Shown here piece after piece: positions 33,176 through 41,979 of a stretch of 64,000 nt of DNA (position 1 is its first letter; every line of letters starts with the position of its first letter). Source of the DNA: Haloarcula argentinensis DSM 12282. GTDB taxonomy: Archaea > Halobacteriota > Halobacteria > Halobacteriales > Haloarculaceae. The translations under genes were made by a program, and so were the position numbers. The notes under the pieces were generated by a model. It was not told the DNA's origin and ran no database searches. It saw only the letters and a program-made list of their open reading frames with translations. The stretch lies in NCBI GenBank assembly GCA_000336895.1, contig AOLX01000015.1:181185-245184 (forward strand), read 5' to 3'.

Positions 33176-33463
33176 CTACTCGGTCGGGACGGGGCCAGTC
33201 CCGATGACGTCTCGGACCGCGTTCTCGAACTCCTGACGGTCGGCGAAGTACGGCACGTCGACGTCCTCAAGCACCGCTGCGAGTTCCTGCGGACCGTCCG
33301 GCGTCCGGATCGTCGTGTCTCCCTCGCGGTCGACGATAGTGCTGTGTTCGATGCCCCAGGTAAGCCGGGCCGAAACGCGGGAAAGCGGCGCACCGGCAAC
33401 GTCGGGTCCGTCGCCGAGTTCGACAGCCGGCTCCTCCGCGTCCTCGCTTTCGTCGTCGCTCAT
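33176..33463 (-). CDS. Conserved haloarchaeal protein, DUF5789-like, 95 aa
   Basis: The pattern GAPLSRVSARLTWGIEHS, then TTIRTPDGPQELAAVLEDV and VIGTGPVPTE, matches the DUF5789 family of small haloarchaeal proteins. It is acidic and soluble, and its function is unknown. It is divergent from the next membrane protein gene, separated by 133 bp. Confidence 0.78.
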   Translation of the reverse strand: MSDDESEDAEEPAVELGDGPDVAGAPLSRVSARLTWGIEHSTIVDREGDTTIRTPDGPQELAAVLEDVDVPYFADRQEFENAVRDVIGTGPVPTE

Positions 33464-33596
33464 ATCCGAACAGTGCCCGTGGGTCCGATTAGTGCTTTCG
33501 GAACGGCTCGCGTATCTGCGGAACTGCGTACGCGCGTGCCCGCGTCATGCATCTGTCTGACGGGTAGTTTTATCCGATGTAGCAGTAGTGTACTGC

Positions 33597-34688
33597 ATGA
33601 CTAGTCTCACCGACGTGTACGAAGGGGATGTTGGGCGCGTCGCATCGCGCCGCCAGCAGCTCGTCGGGACAACCCTGTTTCTCGTTGGTGTTGCCGGACT
33701 CGTCGGGGCAATCGCGCTCGCAACGACCAGCATCGGAAGCAGATACGGGCTGGACGCCTACGCAGCCAGACGAATCGCCGGCGGCATCGCTGGCCTCGGG
33801 CTGCCATCGGTTATTCTCGGCGTGTTCGCGGTGTTTCCGGCCAGTCGTCGGATCCGGTTGACTGCTCTTGGCGGGACAGGCGTCGCGGCGGTCGGCGTCG
33901 TGCTGTTCCTATCGCTGTATCCCTACAGCTGGACCAGCAGCGACCCATTACTGGCACTTCTCACCGGTGCCGTCTACTTCGCTGGTATCGTGACGACGTT
34001 CTGGTGCCTGTTTGCATCGCTTGCGACGTTCAAGACGCGAAACGACCCCGGCGGGACGGCACGCATGGAAGTTACCGAGGAAGGGACGATTCGCCTCGTC
34101 GAGGAAGCCCGGTCGCTGCCGGGGCTGGGCGGCATCGGGTTTTTCGGACAGGACCCGGACGGCACAGTCGAGACACAGACGAATCGAGCGAGTGCGACCG
34201 ACGAGGGCGCTGTCAGCGATGGCGGGACCGGACAGCATTCGGGCGACACGCGCGCGGCCAACAGCCGCCGGCAGCCGACCGGCAGCACGCAGTCTGACCG
34301 CAGTACGCGGTCCTCGCCACGGTCGGATAGCGGTACAGCGACAGAGCGACAGTCGAGCCGGCAGGTGAACAGTCGTTCGAGCATCGGTCAGCAAAACACC
34401 GCGTCGAGTAGAGCGGATCAGACCGGCCCCTCCGAGAACGCGCTCGACCCGAGAATAGCTGAGGCCGGCCCGGAAGCGTCGACGTCGACCGACGGCGGCA
34501 CGGCAACGACGGAGCGCGACGCGATCACAGAGACGGCGGTCCACCAGGGCGAACCGGACACCTACTGCGGGAACTGCCGGCATTTCGAATACGTGATGCA
34601 GGACGGCGACATCGAGCCGTACTGTTCCTTCCACGGCGAGGTCATGGACGATATGGAACCCTGTTCGGCGTGGGTTCGCAACGACTGA
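33597..34688 (+). CDS. Membrane protein with C-terminal zinc-ribbon-like Cys/His module (DUF7139-like)
   Basis: The start at 33597 (MTSLTDVYEGDVGRVASRR) gives 363 residues. Four membrane helices span about residues 20-145, followed by a short beta region, a Ser/Thr/Gln-rich disordered linker of about 120 residues, and a terminal metal-binding module (YCGNCRHFEY, YCSFHGEV, PCSAW). The N-terminal part resembles haloarchaeal DUF7139. The membrane-linker-zinc architecture suggests a tethered cytoplasmic interaction domain; function unknown. Confidence 0.78.
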   Translation: MTSLTDVYEGDVGRVASRRQQLVGTTLFLVGVAGLVGAIALATTSIGSRYGLDAYAARRIAGGIAGLGLPSVILGVFAVFPASRRIRLTALGGTGVAAVGVVLFLSLYPYSWTSSDPLLALLTGAVYFAGIVTTFWCLFASLATFKTRNDPGGTARMEVTEEGTIRLVEEARSLPGLGGIGFFGQDPDGTVETQTNRASATDEGAVSDGGTGQHSGDTRAANSRRQPTGSTQSDRSTRSSPRSDSGTATERQSSRQVNSRSSIGQQNTASSRADQTGPSENALDPRIAEAGPEASTSTDGGTATTERDAITETAVHQGEPDTYCGNCRHFEYVMQDGDIEPYCSFHGEVMDDMEPCSAWVRND

Positions 34689-34770
34689 TACTGTCGAGAC
34701 ACTCCGATTTTGCTGTTCGTTCCGCACTGCACAGCGATGGATGCCGGCAGAACGGGCTGGGCGAAACCGG

Positions 34771-34780
34771 GTATTTAACA
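34771..34780 (+). promoter_or_regulatory. TATA-like box of tfs
   Basis: GTATTTAACA is centred about 34 bp before the ATG at 34809, consistent with a very short or absent leader. Confidence 0.5.
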
Positions 34781-34808
34781 CGGTCGGCAAGCAAACGGTG
34801 GTACTACA

Positions 34809-35135
34809 ATGGAGTTTTGCGACGAATGCGGTTCGATGATGAAAACGGACGATGAGCGCTGGGTCTGTGGTAGTTGCGGCTACGAAAAGGCTCGAAACGC
34901 CGAGACCGAACAGGAGATGGCCGTCACCACGCAGGGCCAAGAGGAGTCGGAAGTCGTCGATACCTCCGAGGTCGACGCCGAGGACATGGGGCCGACGACG
35001 GGTGCACGCTGTCCAGAGTGTGGCAACGAGCGGGCCTTCTACGAGATGAAACAGATCCGCGCGGCCGACGAGTCCGAGACGCGCTTTTTCACCTGCACCG
35101 AGTGCGAACACAAGTGGCGAGAGGACGATCACTGA
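34809..35135 (+). CDS. tfs: Transcription factor S (archaeal TFIIS/RPB9-like cleavage factor)
   Basis: The 108 residues have an N-terminal zinc ribbon (FCDECGSMM and WVCGSCGY) and a C-terminal TFIIS-type ribbon (CPECGNERAFYEM ... FFTCTECEHKW). The acidic catalytic pair sits in RAADESETRFF, as in cleavage-stimulating TFS proteins. It rescues backtracked RNA polymerase by stimulating transcript cleavage. It is followed 9 bp later by a DUF6517-like gene on the same strand. Confidence 0.95.
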   Translation: MEFCDECGSMMKTDDERWVCGSCGYEKARNAETEQEMAVTTQGQEESEVVDTSEVDAEDMGPTTGARCPECGNERAFYEMKQIRAADESETRFFTCTECEHKWREDDH

Positions 35136-35144
35136 GGCCGGACC

Positions 35145-35756
35145 GTGCCCGCTGACCCCGCGTTCCCGGACGTGCCCGCGGACCGGCTGCGCGACGGCGG
35201 CTGGGAGCTTGTCGACGAGAGCGTCGAAACCGTCTTCGAGTTGCCGACGGCCCGTGTCGAGGGGGCGACGAAGGTGTACGACGCCGCCGAGACACGCGAG
35301 GCCGTCCGAGATGCGGTCGGGCTCGACCACCAGTGGCGGTTCTTCTTCGCGACTGCACTGTCGTTTACCCCGTCGCTCGCGCCGGGTATCGGCCCGGCGA
35401 TGATTCTCCCGACGGTCCGCTCAGAGGCCCAGTCGGCCTTCGCCGACGAACTGGCCGATAGAGGGTTCGAATCCATCGAGCGCGGGCGGCAGGAACGAGT
35501 CCGCGTCGACAGCGGCGACCGAGCGCGGCTCCGGACCTACAGCGCCGAACTCGACCTCGAACCGGTCGATGCGACGCTGTCGATTACCGGCTGGGTTGGC
35601 GTCTGGCACGGCGACGGCTTCCGCATCGCCGCCGGCGCGTATCCCGACCGATCGCTGGCGACACTTCTGAACGTGGAAAACCCGCCCGAGCCGCTCCGGC
35701 GGACACCGTCGGACTATCGGACCGAACTGCTTGCTCTCATCCGCGCCGTGGCGTAA
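35145..35756 (+). CDS. Haloarchaeal conserved protein, DUF6517-like
   Basis: The 203 residues use a GTG start 9 bp after tfs. Segments SVETVFELPTARVEG, TYSAELDLEPVDATLSITGWVGVWHGDGFRIAAGAYP and a central FFATALSFTPSLAPGIG match a haloarchaeal DUF6517-type protein. The function is unknown. It appears cotranscribed with tfs. Its 3' end overlaps a convergent gene by 20 bp. Confidence 0.72.
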   Translation: MPADPAFPDVPADRLRDGGWELVDESVETVFELPTARVEGATKVYDAAETREAVRDAVGLDHQWRFFFATALSFTPSLAPGIGPAMILPTVRSEAQSAFADELADRGFESIERGRQERVRVDSGDRARLRTYSAELDLEPVDATLSITGWVGVWHGDGFRIAAGAYPDRSLATLLNVENPPEPLRRTPSDYRTELLALIRAVA

Positions 35757-36117
35757 TCGCCAGCAGTACGCCGTCGAGGAACAGTTGGATCGGCCCGAAA
35801 CCGAGTCGCTTCGCGAGCGGACTCGGCACTGCATCCGCACCGAGGCGAGCGACGGGCGCTCCGCGAACGCGGATTTCGGCTGTCAGCCCGGCAGCCGCGA
35901 GTGCCACGGCGGCGTCGGCTCCCTCGACCGGTCGGTCCCGAAAGAGGGCGAACGCCGCCCCGAACGACGGCAGGTCGACGGCGACGAGGTCGTCGTATCC
36001 CCTGACGGTGAACGCGACCCCGTCCCGCTCGACGGTCAGGTCGGCGTCGACGAGGAGGTCCGGCTTTCGCTCGATCAGGTCGAACAGATCGCCGACCGCC
36101 TTCGTCGTGGTGACCAC
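35737..36117 (-). CDS. Hypothetical haloarchaeal protein, 126 aa
   Basis: The protein (MVTTTKAVGDLFDLIERKPD) is acidic, with alternating strands (DLTVERDGVAFTVRGYDDL) and a C-terminal hydrophobic segment FGPIQLFLDGVLL. It may be a small lipid- or membrane-associated protein. It lies 2 bp after the 69-aa gene on the same strand, so both are probably one unit. Confidence 0.65.
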   Translation of the reverse strand: MVTTTKAVGDLFDLIERKPDLLVDADLTVERDGVAFTVRGYDDLVAVDLPSFGAAFALFRDRPVEGADAAVALAAAGLTAEIRVRGAPVARLGADAVPSPLAKRLGFGPIQLFLDGVLLAITPRRG

Positions 36118-36119
36118 TG

Positions 36120-36329
36120 TCAGTCGTTATCGCGTGTCGTGATAGTCAGCGTGCCGTCGACCCGCCAGCGAGCGTGCTCGGCGTCTTCGCCGGCCTTGCT
36201 CGGGACATCGACTTCCATATCGTCGAAGTCGTACGTGATTTCCGCATTGCGTCCGGTCAGGCGGTCGTAAAGCCCGATTGCGAGGTCTGGCCAGGTTGTC
36301 GTCTCCATCGGCGTCTCTGATTCGCTCAT
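36120..36329 (-). CDS. Small conserved haloarchaeal protein, 69 aa
   Basis: The start at 36329 (MSESETPMETTTWPDLAIG) is preferred; an internal ATG seven codons later is also possible. The core LAIGLYDRLTGRNAEITYDFDDMEVDVP and a beta tail RWRVDGTLTITT suggest a small alpha-beta protein. The function is unknown. Confidence 0.65.
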   Translation of the reverse strand: MSESETPMETTTWPDLAIGLYDRLTGRNAEITYDFDDMEVDVPSKAGEDAEHARWRVDGTLTITTRDND

Positions 36330-36404
36330 GCAGTATACCATACGCACTCCTACATGTTTAAAGTCGACCCCAACAACAGGGGGTGAGCAGACCGACGGAG
36401 GCCG

Positions 36405-37127
36405 TCAGGGCCGCCGCGCGAATGTCAGGTATCCGGTGTGACCGACGCCACCGGTCGATGGGCGGGAGCCGCGGTCGTCGAAGTCCATCTCCCGCTGGAT
36501 GGTGTCAAGCGTTTCGACGCCGCCGAGGCCGACCTCGGTGGCCGTTGCGACGACCTCGCGCGTGTTCTCCACGAACGGGGAGTACACCGCCAGCGACCCG
36601 CCGCGTTCCAGCAGCGTGGGTGTTCGCTCGACGACGGTCGGTGCGTCTTCGGTGTCGAGTGTCAGCACGTCAAAGCCCGAGAGGTCGTCGAGGTCGTCGG
36701 TGATGTCGCCGGTCCGGACCTCGACGGTATCCGCGACGCCGGCGATCTCCATGTTCTGGCGCGCGACCTCGGCGAACTCGGGGTCTTGCTCGTAGGTCAC
36801 CACATCAGCGCCGATGCGACCCATGTACGCGCTGAGGATGCCGGTCCCGGTGCCGGCATCAAGAACGCGATCTGCCGCTGCCACGCCGGTCTTGCCGACG
36901 ACTAGCCCCACGTCGCGGGGCATCATCGGCGCGCCAGTGCGTTCGAGATGGGTGAACAGGTCCGGGCCGCGCAGTCGGCGGACGGTGAAACCAGTCCCCA
37001 GATGCGTCTCGACGACATCGCCCGGTTCCACGTCCTCGGGCACTTCCAGAATGCCGAGGTCGGATTCGAACCGCTCGCCGGGGTCCAGCAGGTACTCGCG
37101 GTCTTCGTGGACGAAGAGGTACGCCAC
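36405..37127 (-). CDS. trmI: tRNA (adenine-N1)-methyltransferase, archaeal TrmI type
   Basis: A GTG start at 37127, one base after the NAC stop codon, gives 240 residues. The N-terminal beta domain (LFVHEDREYLLDPGE) is followed by the class I SAM site VLDAGTGTGILSAYMG and the acidic YEQDPEF, then FDVLTLDTEDAP. Archaeal TrmI makes m1A57/m1A58 in the tRNA T-loop. The frame is open further upstream only because it runs through NAC. Confidence 0.87.
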   Translation of the reverse strand: MAYLFVHEDREYLLDPGERFESDLGILEVPEDVEPGDVVETHLGTGFTVRRLRGPDLFTHLERTGAPMMPRDVGLVVGKTGVAAADRVLDAGTGTGILSAYMGRIGADVVTYEQDPEFAEVARQNMEIAGVADTVEVRTGDITDDLDDLSGFDVLTLDTEDAPTVVERTPTLLERGGSLAVYSPFVENTREVVATATEVGLGGVETLDTIQREMDFDDRGSRPSTGGVGHTGYLTFARRP

Positions 37128-37128
37128 G

Positions 37129-37518
37129 TTACTCCAGTTCGTCGACCGCGTCCGCGAGGTCGCCGTCGTTGGCTTCGAGCGCCTCTCGCGCGGTGTCTTC
37201 GTCGACGCCGGCCCGCATGGCGACGAGTTCGACGTCGTCCTCGTCGACGCCGGGATCGCTGCTGCTTTCGTCAGCCTCGTCGGCCGCGGCCGAGCCCTCA
37301 CCGGAGTCGAGCTCGCGGCTCTCGGGCTCGCCGACGACCTGATACGTTTTCTGGCCCTGCGCTTCCATGAGCTGGACCTCCGCGTCGTCGAAGACGAGTT
37401 CCTCGTCCGGGGTGCGGATAATTACTTCCTGCGCATCGATGTCTTCCATGTCGATGCCCATCTGTTCCATCATCTGCTTCATCTTGCGCGGGTTCATCCC
37501 GCCGCCTCCGCCAAACAT
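37129..37518 (-). CDS. nac: Nascent polypeptide-associated complex protein (archaeal NAC)
   Basis: The start at 37518 ([21 protein letters not shown]) gives 129 residues. The NAC beta-barrel domain ([28 protein letters not shown]) is followed by an acidic linker and a C-terminal UBA domain ([20 protein letters not shown]). It binds nascent chains at the ribosome as a homodimer. It is directly upstream of trmI in a translation-linked operon. Confidence 0.94.
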   Translation of the reverse strand: MFGGGGGMNPRKMKQMMEQMGIDMEDIDAQEVIIRTPDEELVFDDAEVQLMEAQGQKTYQVVGEPESRELDSGEGSAAADEADESSSDPGVDEDDVELVAMRAGVDEDTAREALEANDGDLADAVDELE

Positions 37519-37664
37519 ACGTAGGACTGGCGGGGCAGGGCAGAAAAGCGTAGCGACCCGGACCTGGACCGGCGTTCGTCGCGGGACAGGCTCGCCGACC
37601 GGACGAAACCGGCACACTCCCACGGCTTCGTAACGATTCTAAGGCTCGCCCGTCCATCCCCGCC

Positions 37665-38615
37665 GTGTCACTGCTGTCTATCTTTGCCACGGCGATCCTC
37701 CCGGTTGTCGCCGTCGCTGCGGCCGGCTTTGTGCTCGGCCGGGTGAAAGGCACTGACCCCGACGCGCTCAACACCATCACGGTGTACGTCCTCGCGCCGG
37801 CGCTGGTGGTCCACAGCCTTGCCACGTCGGCGCTGGCCGGCGACACGATCCTGAGTGTCGTCCTCGCTGTCGTGCTTTTCACCGCGGCGATGCTCCTCCT
37901 CGCGGAGGGCGTCGGCCGCCTCACAGGGCACTCGGAACCGCTTCTGGGCGCGTTTGTCCTCGTCTCTATCTTCCCCAACACCGGGAACTACGGCATTCCG
38001 CTGGCGGATTTCGCCTTCGGTGCGACCGGGCGCAGTACGGCCGTCCTCGTGACTGCACTGCAGGGCGTGTTGCTCTACACCGTCGGCATCTACATCGCCG
38101 CCCGGGGCAGCGGCGGCAGCCCGCTCGCGGACATGCGTCGCGTGTTCGGGGTCCCGCTCGTCTATGCCGTCGTCGTGGCGCTGGCACTCCGATGGGTCGG
38201 CGCGGTGCCGCCGACGGAGTCGACGGTGATGCAGACACTGGAACTGCTTGGCAACGCCTCGATTCCAGTAATGTTGCTCATTCTGGGCCTCCAGCTATCG
38301 AACGTCGACGGGGACAGCGATCTCCGGTCCGTCGGTATCGCCAGCGCATTGAAACTCCTGCTCGCGCCGGTGCTCGCGTTCGCCGCGGTCCTCGCGGTCG
38401 GGTTCCAGAACCAGACGGTCGCGCGGGTGGTCGTGCTGTTGCTGGCGACGCCGACCGGCGTGACGACAATTATCCTCGTTGGCGCGTTCAGCCACGGGGC
38501 AGGAGACCAGTCGCCGGGTGAACTCGTCAGCGCAACGGTGTTTTTGACGACCATCGCAAGTGCGGTAACGGTCACGCTGCTGGTGTGGGTGCTGCAGTCC
38601 GGACTGGTGCTGTGA
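37665..38615 (+). CDS. AEC-family (auxin efflux carrier) transporter
   Basis: The 316 residues begin with a GTG and form about 10 membrane helices in two halves. The NTGNYGIPLADFAFG motif, the central crossover loop of the family, is clear. Members carry organic acids such as malate or malonate; the substrate is unknown. Its stop is directly adjacent to the stop of the convergent lipoprotein gene. Confidence 0.88.
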   Translation: MSLLSIFATAILPVVAVAAAGFVLGRVKGTDPDALNTITVYVLAPALVVHSLATSALAGDTILSVVLAVVLFTAAMLLLAEGVGRLTGHSEPLLGAFVLVSIFPNTGNYGIPLADFAFGATGRSTAVLVTALQGVLLYTVGIYIAARGSGGSPLADMRRVFGVPLVYAVVVALALRWVGAVPPTESTVMQTLELLGNASIPVMLLILGLQLSNVDGDSDLRSVGIASALKLLLAPVLAFAAVLAVGFQNQTVARVVVLLLATPTGVTTIILVGAFSHGAGDQSPGELVSATVFLTTIASAVTVTLLVWVLQSGLVL

Positions 38616-39101
38616 CTACTCTTCCCAGTATATCCTAATCTCGTCGGCGGTAATATCGACAAAGTAATTCGAGCCGTTGCTAACCGCGAACCGACCAATC
38701 GTCCGTTCAATAGTTCGGCTTGGGCCGCCGACAACTTCGACGGCAATCGTGTATTCGCCGGTCGTACCGATCATCGGGTCATACTCGGCAGACTCGCCAG
38801 CAGCCAGCGTCTCCGTCTCATCGAGAACCGTCGTTTCGTCCCGTGTGATGGTGAGTGTGACAGTTTGCTCACTGTCCGTGTCGTTGTCGACAACAAACAG
38901 GATCGGGTCGTCGGGGGCGGGCGTTACTGTCGGTGTCGGCGTATTCTGTGGGGTCTCGCTCACCGGTGCTGTCGACTGTTTCGTTGGCGTCGCTGTGGCT
39001 GCCGGTGGCGTTGAGCTGTTCGTCACTGTGTCGTCACCGGGCGCAACACAGCCGGCGACTGGAGAGAGCGCGAGCACGGCGAGGAGCGTGCGGCGGCGCA
39101 T
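38616..39101 (-). CDS. Predicted lipoprotein with a single beta domain
   Basis: The 161 residues begin MRRRTLLAVLALSPVAGCVAP, with twin-arginine-like basic residues and a lipobox ending at Cys18. A Thr/Pro-rich linker leads to a beta-sandwich domain (DPILFVVDNDTDSEQTVTLTITRD). It is likely exported through the Tat or Sec route and lipid-anchored outside. No function is recognisable. Confidence 0.77.
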   Translation of the reverse strand: MRRRTLLAVLALSPVAGCVAPGDDTVTNSSTPPAATATPTKQSTAPVSETPQNTPTPTVTPAPDDPILFVVDNDTDSEQTVTLTITRDETTVLDETETLAAGESAEYDPMIGTTGEYTIAVEVVGGPSRTIERTIGRFAVSNGSNYFVDITADEIRIYWEE

Positions 39102-39220
39102 ATCGCTCGTCCCGACGGGAGTAGCAAATGCTTTCTGTCATACGAGGTGGTGTCGAGCAGGTCTGGAGAGTGCCACCCCGGTGGCCGGCGCGTACCGGGA
39201 AGTCACGACACCACTCCGCT

Positions 39221-39688
39221 TCAGTCCTCTGCGCCCTGCCGGACTTTCACAGCCATCCCCGTCTCGAAGTCGTCCATGCCGCTGCCGGGCAGCTCCGCAC
39301 GGCCGACGGCGAGCAGATAGCCGTCCTCGTGGACGACGAGCGCTTCGTCGCCCGGCCGGAGGGCGCTATCGGCGGACTGCACGAACTTCGCGAAGGCGTT
39401 GCGGCCCTCACGGATGAAGGGCTCGCTCTCGTCGCCAACGACCACGCGGTGTCGCGGCCCGTCGAAGGCATCGAGGAGTCTGCTCCCGCCGGCGAGTCCG
39501 AGTCGGAAGCGTCCGTCGTCACCGTACGTGGCGATGCGGCCATCCGATGCATGGACCTGTCGCGGCCGGCCGGAACTAGTGTGTGTTACGGCGAGGGCGT
39601 CAGCGCCGGCGAACAGCGCCGTCCCGCCGCCACCGCCGAACTGGTAGTCGGCCGCGCGCCTGAGCCCGCGGAACTCGTCGTCACTCAT
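39221..39688 (-). CDS. PUA-domain protein (pseudouridine synthase/archaeosine transglycosylase type)
   Basis: The 155 residues end in a PUA domain (HRVVVGDESEPFIREGRNAFAKFVQ, RPGDEALVVHEDGYLLAVGRAEL), preceded by an alpha-beta pre-PUA region (LRRAADYQFGGGGGTALF). PUA domains bind RNA, and this type occurs at the C-terminus of archaeal tRNA-modifying enzymes. The stand-alone form probably serves as an RNA-binding subunit; the partner is unknown. Confidence 0.83.
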   Translation of the reverse strand: MSDDEFRGLRRAADYQFGGGGGTALFAGADALAVTHTSSGRPRQVHASDGRIATYGDDGRFRLGLAGGSRLLDAFDGPRHRVVVGDESEPFIREGRNAFAKFVQSADSALRPGDEALVVHEDGYLLAVGRAELPGSGMDDFETGMAVKVRQGAED

Positions 39689-40276
39689 TGCCCGTGTTCG
39701 ATGCCGGGTGATAAACCGCCTTTCGGTTCTGCTCGTGCCACTGTTCGACGCAGTCCGAAATGAAATGGTTGCCCGACCGTGGCTGCCCGAACCACGGCCG
39801 ACCGAAATCGTGTGGCAATAGTGAATGCCACTCCCCCTAATCCGTTCCGAATCAACGGTCTGGTCCTATCGGTGACGGAGTCGCGAACCGGAATGCCATT
39901 GGTTCGCTCCATCAGTTGCCCCGGCCCGAGTACACGGGGCGCGTGCCTCTGTATCCGATCCGTGGTCAGTGATCCGACCACGACGCCTGGAACTGCAGTG
40001 GGTCTTCGTCTCGCGCCTGTTCCGTGACGAGCGCGAGGGTGTACCGACCATCCTCAGCACGTGGCAACATACCGTCTCTGTGACCCAACTGGTCGGGGGC
40101 GCTACAAGGGGATGTGTTTGCTGCTTCAGTTATGCAGGTGGGCCGGAAATACCGTTCTGCCGGGCCGGAGTGGTGGCGTCTCTCAGATGGGATGTGGACA
40201 TTGCTGTCTTGTACCATACTTTCCTCCGTCGATTTTGGGGAAATTTATACCGGATGACTTCCAAGTGAGGGGTGAT
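39689..40276. other. Gap of 588 bases with no convincing gene
   Basis: Only short open frames occur and none shows motifs. A possible 34-residue acidic fragment on the minus strand (39966-40070, ending FQASWSDH) may be a coding remnant. No repeat or stable RNA was recognised. Confidence 0.5.
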
Positions 40277-40459
40277 ATGGCTACAGACACGCGAAAAGTG
40301 GTTCTGGGGGCTGCGCTGCTGGCGATCAGCACCGTGCTCATCCTTGGTACAGGGGCAATCGACATCGGCATCCCGGCCGCTGCCGGAGCGCTGGCTGCAC
40401 TTGGGCTGGCCGCAGGAGCCCTCCTCGTGGGAACGTCAGAAGACGGTCGCCCGGTCTAA
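40277..40459 (+). CDS. Small two-helix membrane protein, 60 aa
   Basis: The start at 40277 (MATDTRKVVLGAALLAIST) is preceded by the purine-rich GAGGGGTGAT that can pair with 16S rRNA. Two helices (LGAALLAISTVLILGTGAI and AGALAALGLAAGALLVG) are predicted, with a short polar end. Longer upstream in-frame ATGs are rejected because the added sequence is Cys-rich and non-haloarchaeal. Confidence 0.65.
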   Translation: MATDTRKVVLGAALLAISTVLILGTGAIDIGIPAAAGALAALGLAAGALLVGTSEDGRPV

Positions 40460-40592
40460 CCGCCGAGAACCGTTTCCTTCGAAACCCAAGCATAAGTAGC
40501 TCTGAGTCCGTTGAACTGCAGGAAGTACTCCAGTTACTTGTTGAACCAGTGGTGGAGACAGCGCCAGAGCGACTGCCCACAGACTGGGTCGG

Positions 40593-41090
40593 CTATAGCA
40601 GGAATCGGTCGGAATCGTCGCTCATGTCGATAAACCCGTCAACAGCTGCTTTGAGGTCTTCGGAGGACGACTCCTCGAAGCCCATCGCTTCGACGCGACA
40701 GCCTTCGTGGCGGAGATACCGACACACACGGGCGAAGTCCCCGTCGCCGGTACAGAGTACTACCGTATCGACGTGATTCGCTAGCGAGACCGCGTCGAGG
40801 CTCATCCCGACATCCCAGTCGGCCTTCTTCGATCCATCCTGGAATGTCTTGATGTCCTTGATACGCGTCTCGAAGCCGATGTCGACAAGCGCTTCGAAAA
40901 ACGACTCTTCTTCGGGCGAATCCGCTCGGATAACGTAGGCGATCGCCCGGGTCAGTTCACGGCCGTCAACGGCCTCTTCGAGTAGTGCCTCGTAGTCGAT
41001 GTTCCGCGAGTAAAGACTCCGGGCAGTGTGATAGAGGTTTTGCGCGTCGGCCAGTACGGCCACACGCTGTCCCGGCTGGGAAACTGTCAT
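40593..41090 (-). CDS. NYN-domain (LabA/DUF88) putative nuclease
   Basis: The 165 residues show the PIN-like NYN pattern: VAVLADAQNLYHTAR, KADWDVGMSLDAV and VVLCTGDGDFARVCRYLR carry the conserved acidic residues for divalent metal. The family includes endoribonucleases in RNA processing and decay. The gene is isolated, with AT-rich flanks. Confidence 0.87.
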   Translation of the reverse strand: MTVSQPGQRVAVLADAQNLYHTARSLYSRNIDYEALLEEAVDGRELTRAIAYVIRADSPEEESFFEALVDIGFETRIKDIKTFQDGSKKADWDVGMSLDAVSLANHVDTVVLCTGDGDFARVCRYLRHEGCRVEAMGFEESSSEDLKAAVDGFIDMSDDSDRFLL

Positions 41091-41337
41091 ATCAGGTATT
41101 GGCTATCGGCCCGAATATGCTTTCGGGATACAAACGTGAAACATGGCTGTAACGATACTGTAGCTCCCGACTGAGGGAGACAACAGCGCTGTCGGTCGGT
41201 CGAACTGGTCCGGACAGGGCAGTAGTTACGACGCCGCTCGATCTGTCATCTACAGCCTTCTCAAGAGCCCGTGTATCAGTTCAGTTCGAACCGTTAAAAC
41301 GGATCTTCAAGCTTGTAACGATAGCGCGGAAAGCTCG

Positions 41338-41979
41338 TTACAACGCTTGTCGAATCTCATCGGCAAACGAACTCGATCCGTAGATGTTACTCACGACAAT
41401 TTCCAGCGACCCACCGCCACCTGATGCAACGCGGACGTTCCCGAGCCCGACGAACGCCTCCCAAATAGATTTCCGCTGTTCGACTCCACGAACCTTTTTG
41501 AAGGGCAGCTCACGCCTGACGAGCGAGATGAACCGGTACTCCTTGATAAGCCGCTCATTTGTGACATAGTACGTCGTGAGCGTGTTCGTCCAGTAGGTAA
41601 ACAGGCCTGTGGAGAACAGGTAGAGTCCACCGATGAACATCGCAGTCGGATACACGTACGGCTGCAGAGTGAAAAACAGGTAATACCCTGCTACGAGGAG
41701 GACAGCAAACCCGATCACCGTCTTCGCCACAGCAGCCCGCTGTGCCGGCATTCTCGTATCGATTACGTGTTCGTTCTCACCCATGGTTGGTTCGTCAGGT
41801 GAGGCCACGAAGTGAATGTAGAGCCCGAGAATCACGATGAACAACCCAAAGCCGATGATGGGCAGACCGACCTGCGCAGGGACAGTTGGGCTGGGGTCCT
41901 CGATGTAGATGTGCGCGCCACCGAGAACGAAGGGGGCGCTGAAGATCACGCTCCAGACGGCGGGAAGCCCACGAGCCAT
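41338..41979 (-). CDS. PH-domain-containing membrane protein
   Basis: The 213 residues have two N-terminal helices, a short loop, two more helices (about residues 85-130), and a C-terminal bacterial PH-like domain (YYVTNERLIKEYRFISLVRRELPFKKVRGVEQ). It resembles YdbS/YdbT-type proteins. It overlaps the stop of the upstream Tat-exported gene by one base (TAATG), so the two form an operon. Confidence 0.8.
   Translation of the reverse strand: MARGLPAVWSVIFSAPFVLGGAHIYIEDPSPTVPAQVGLPIIGFGLFIVILGLYIHFVASPDEPTMGENEHVIDTRMPAQRAAVAKTVIGFAVLLVAGYYLFFTLQPYVYPTAMFIGGLYLFSTGLFTYWTNTLTTYYVTNERLIKEYRFISLVRRELPFKKVRGVEQRKSIWEAFVGLGNVRVASGGGGSLEIVVSNIYGSSSFADEIRQAL

Noticed and set aside
33948..35330. Long open frame on the minus strand (460 codons) opposite the zinc-module membrane protein, tfs and DUF6517-like genes
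   Set aside because: It lies antisense to three well-supported genes. The translation is rich in Arg, His and Pro and lacks the acidic bias of real haloarchaeal proteins; GC-rich coding DNA commonly gives such shadow frames.
35464..35474. GGTTCGAATCC, a tRNA T-loop-like sequence
   Set aside because: It lies inside the DUF6517-like coding sequence (encoding GFESIE) with no acceptor stem or anticodon arm around it.
39966..40070. Possible 34-codon minus-strand gene ending FQASWSDH
   Set aside because: The composition is acidic and plausible, but it is too short and has no recognised homologue; it may be a remnant, so it is noted only inside the gap entry.
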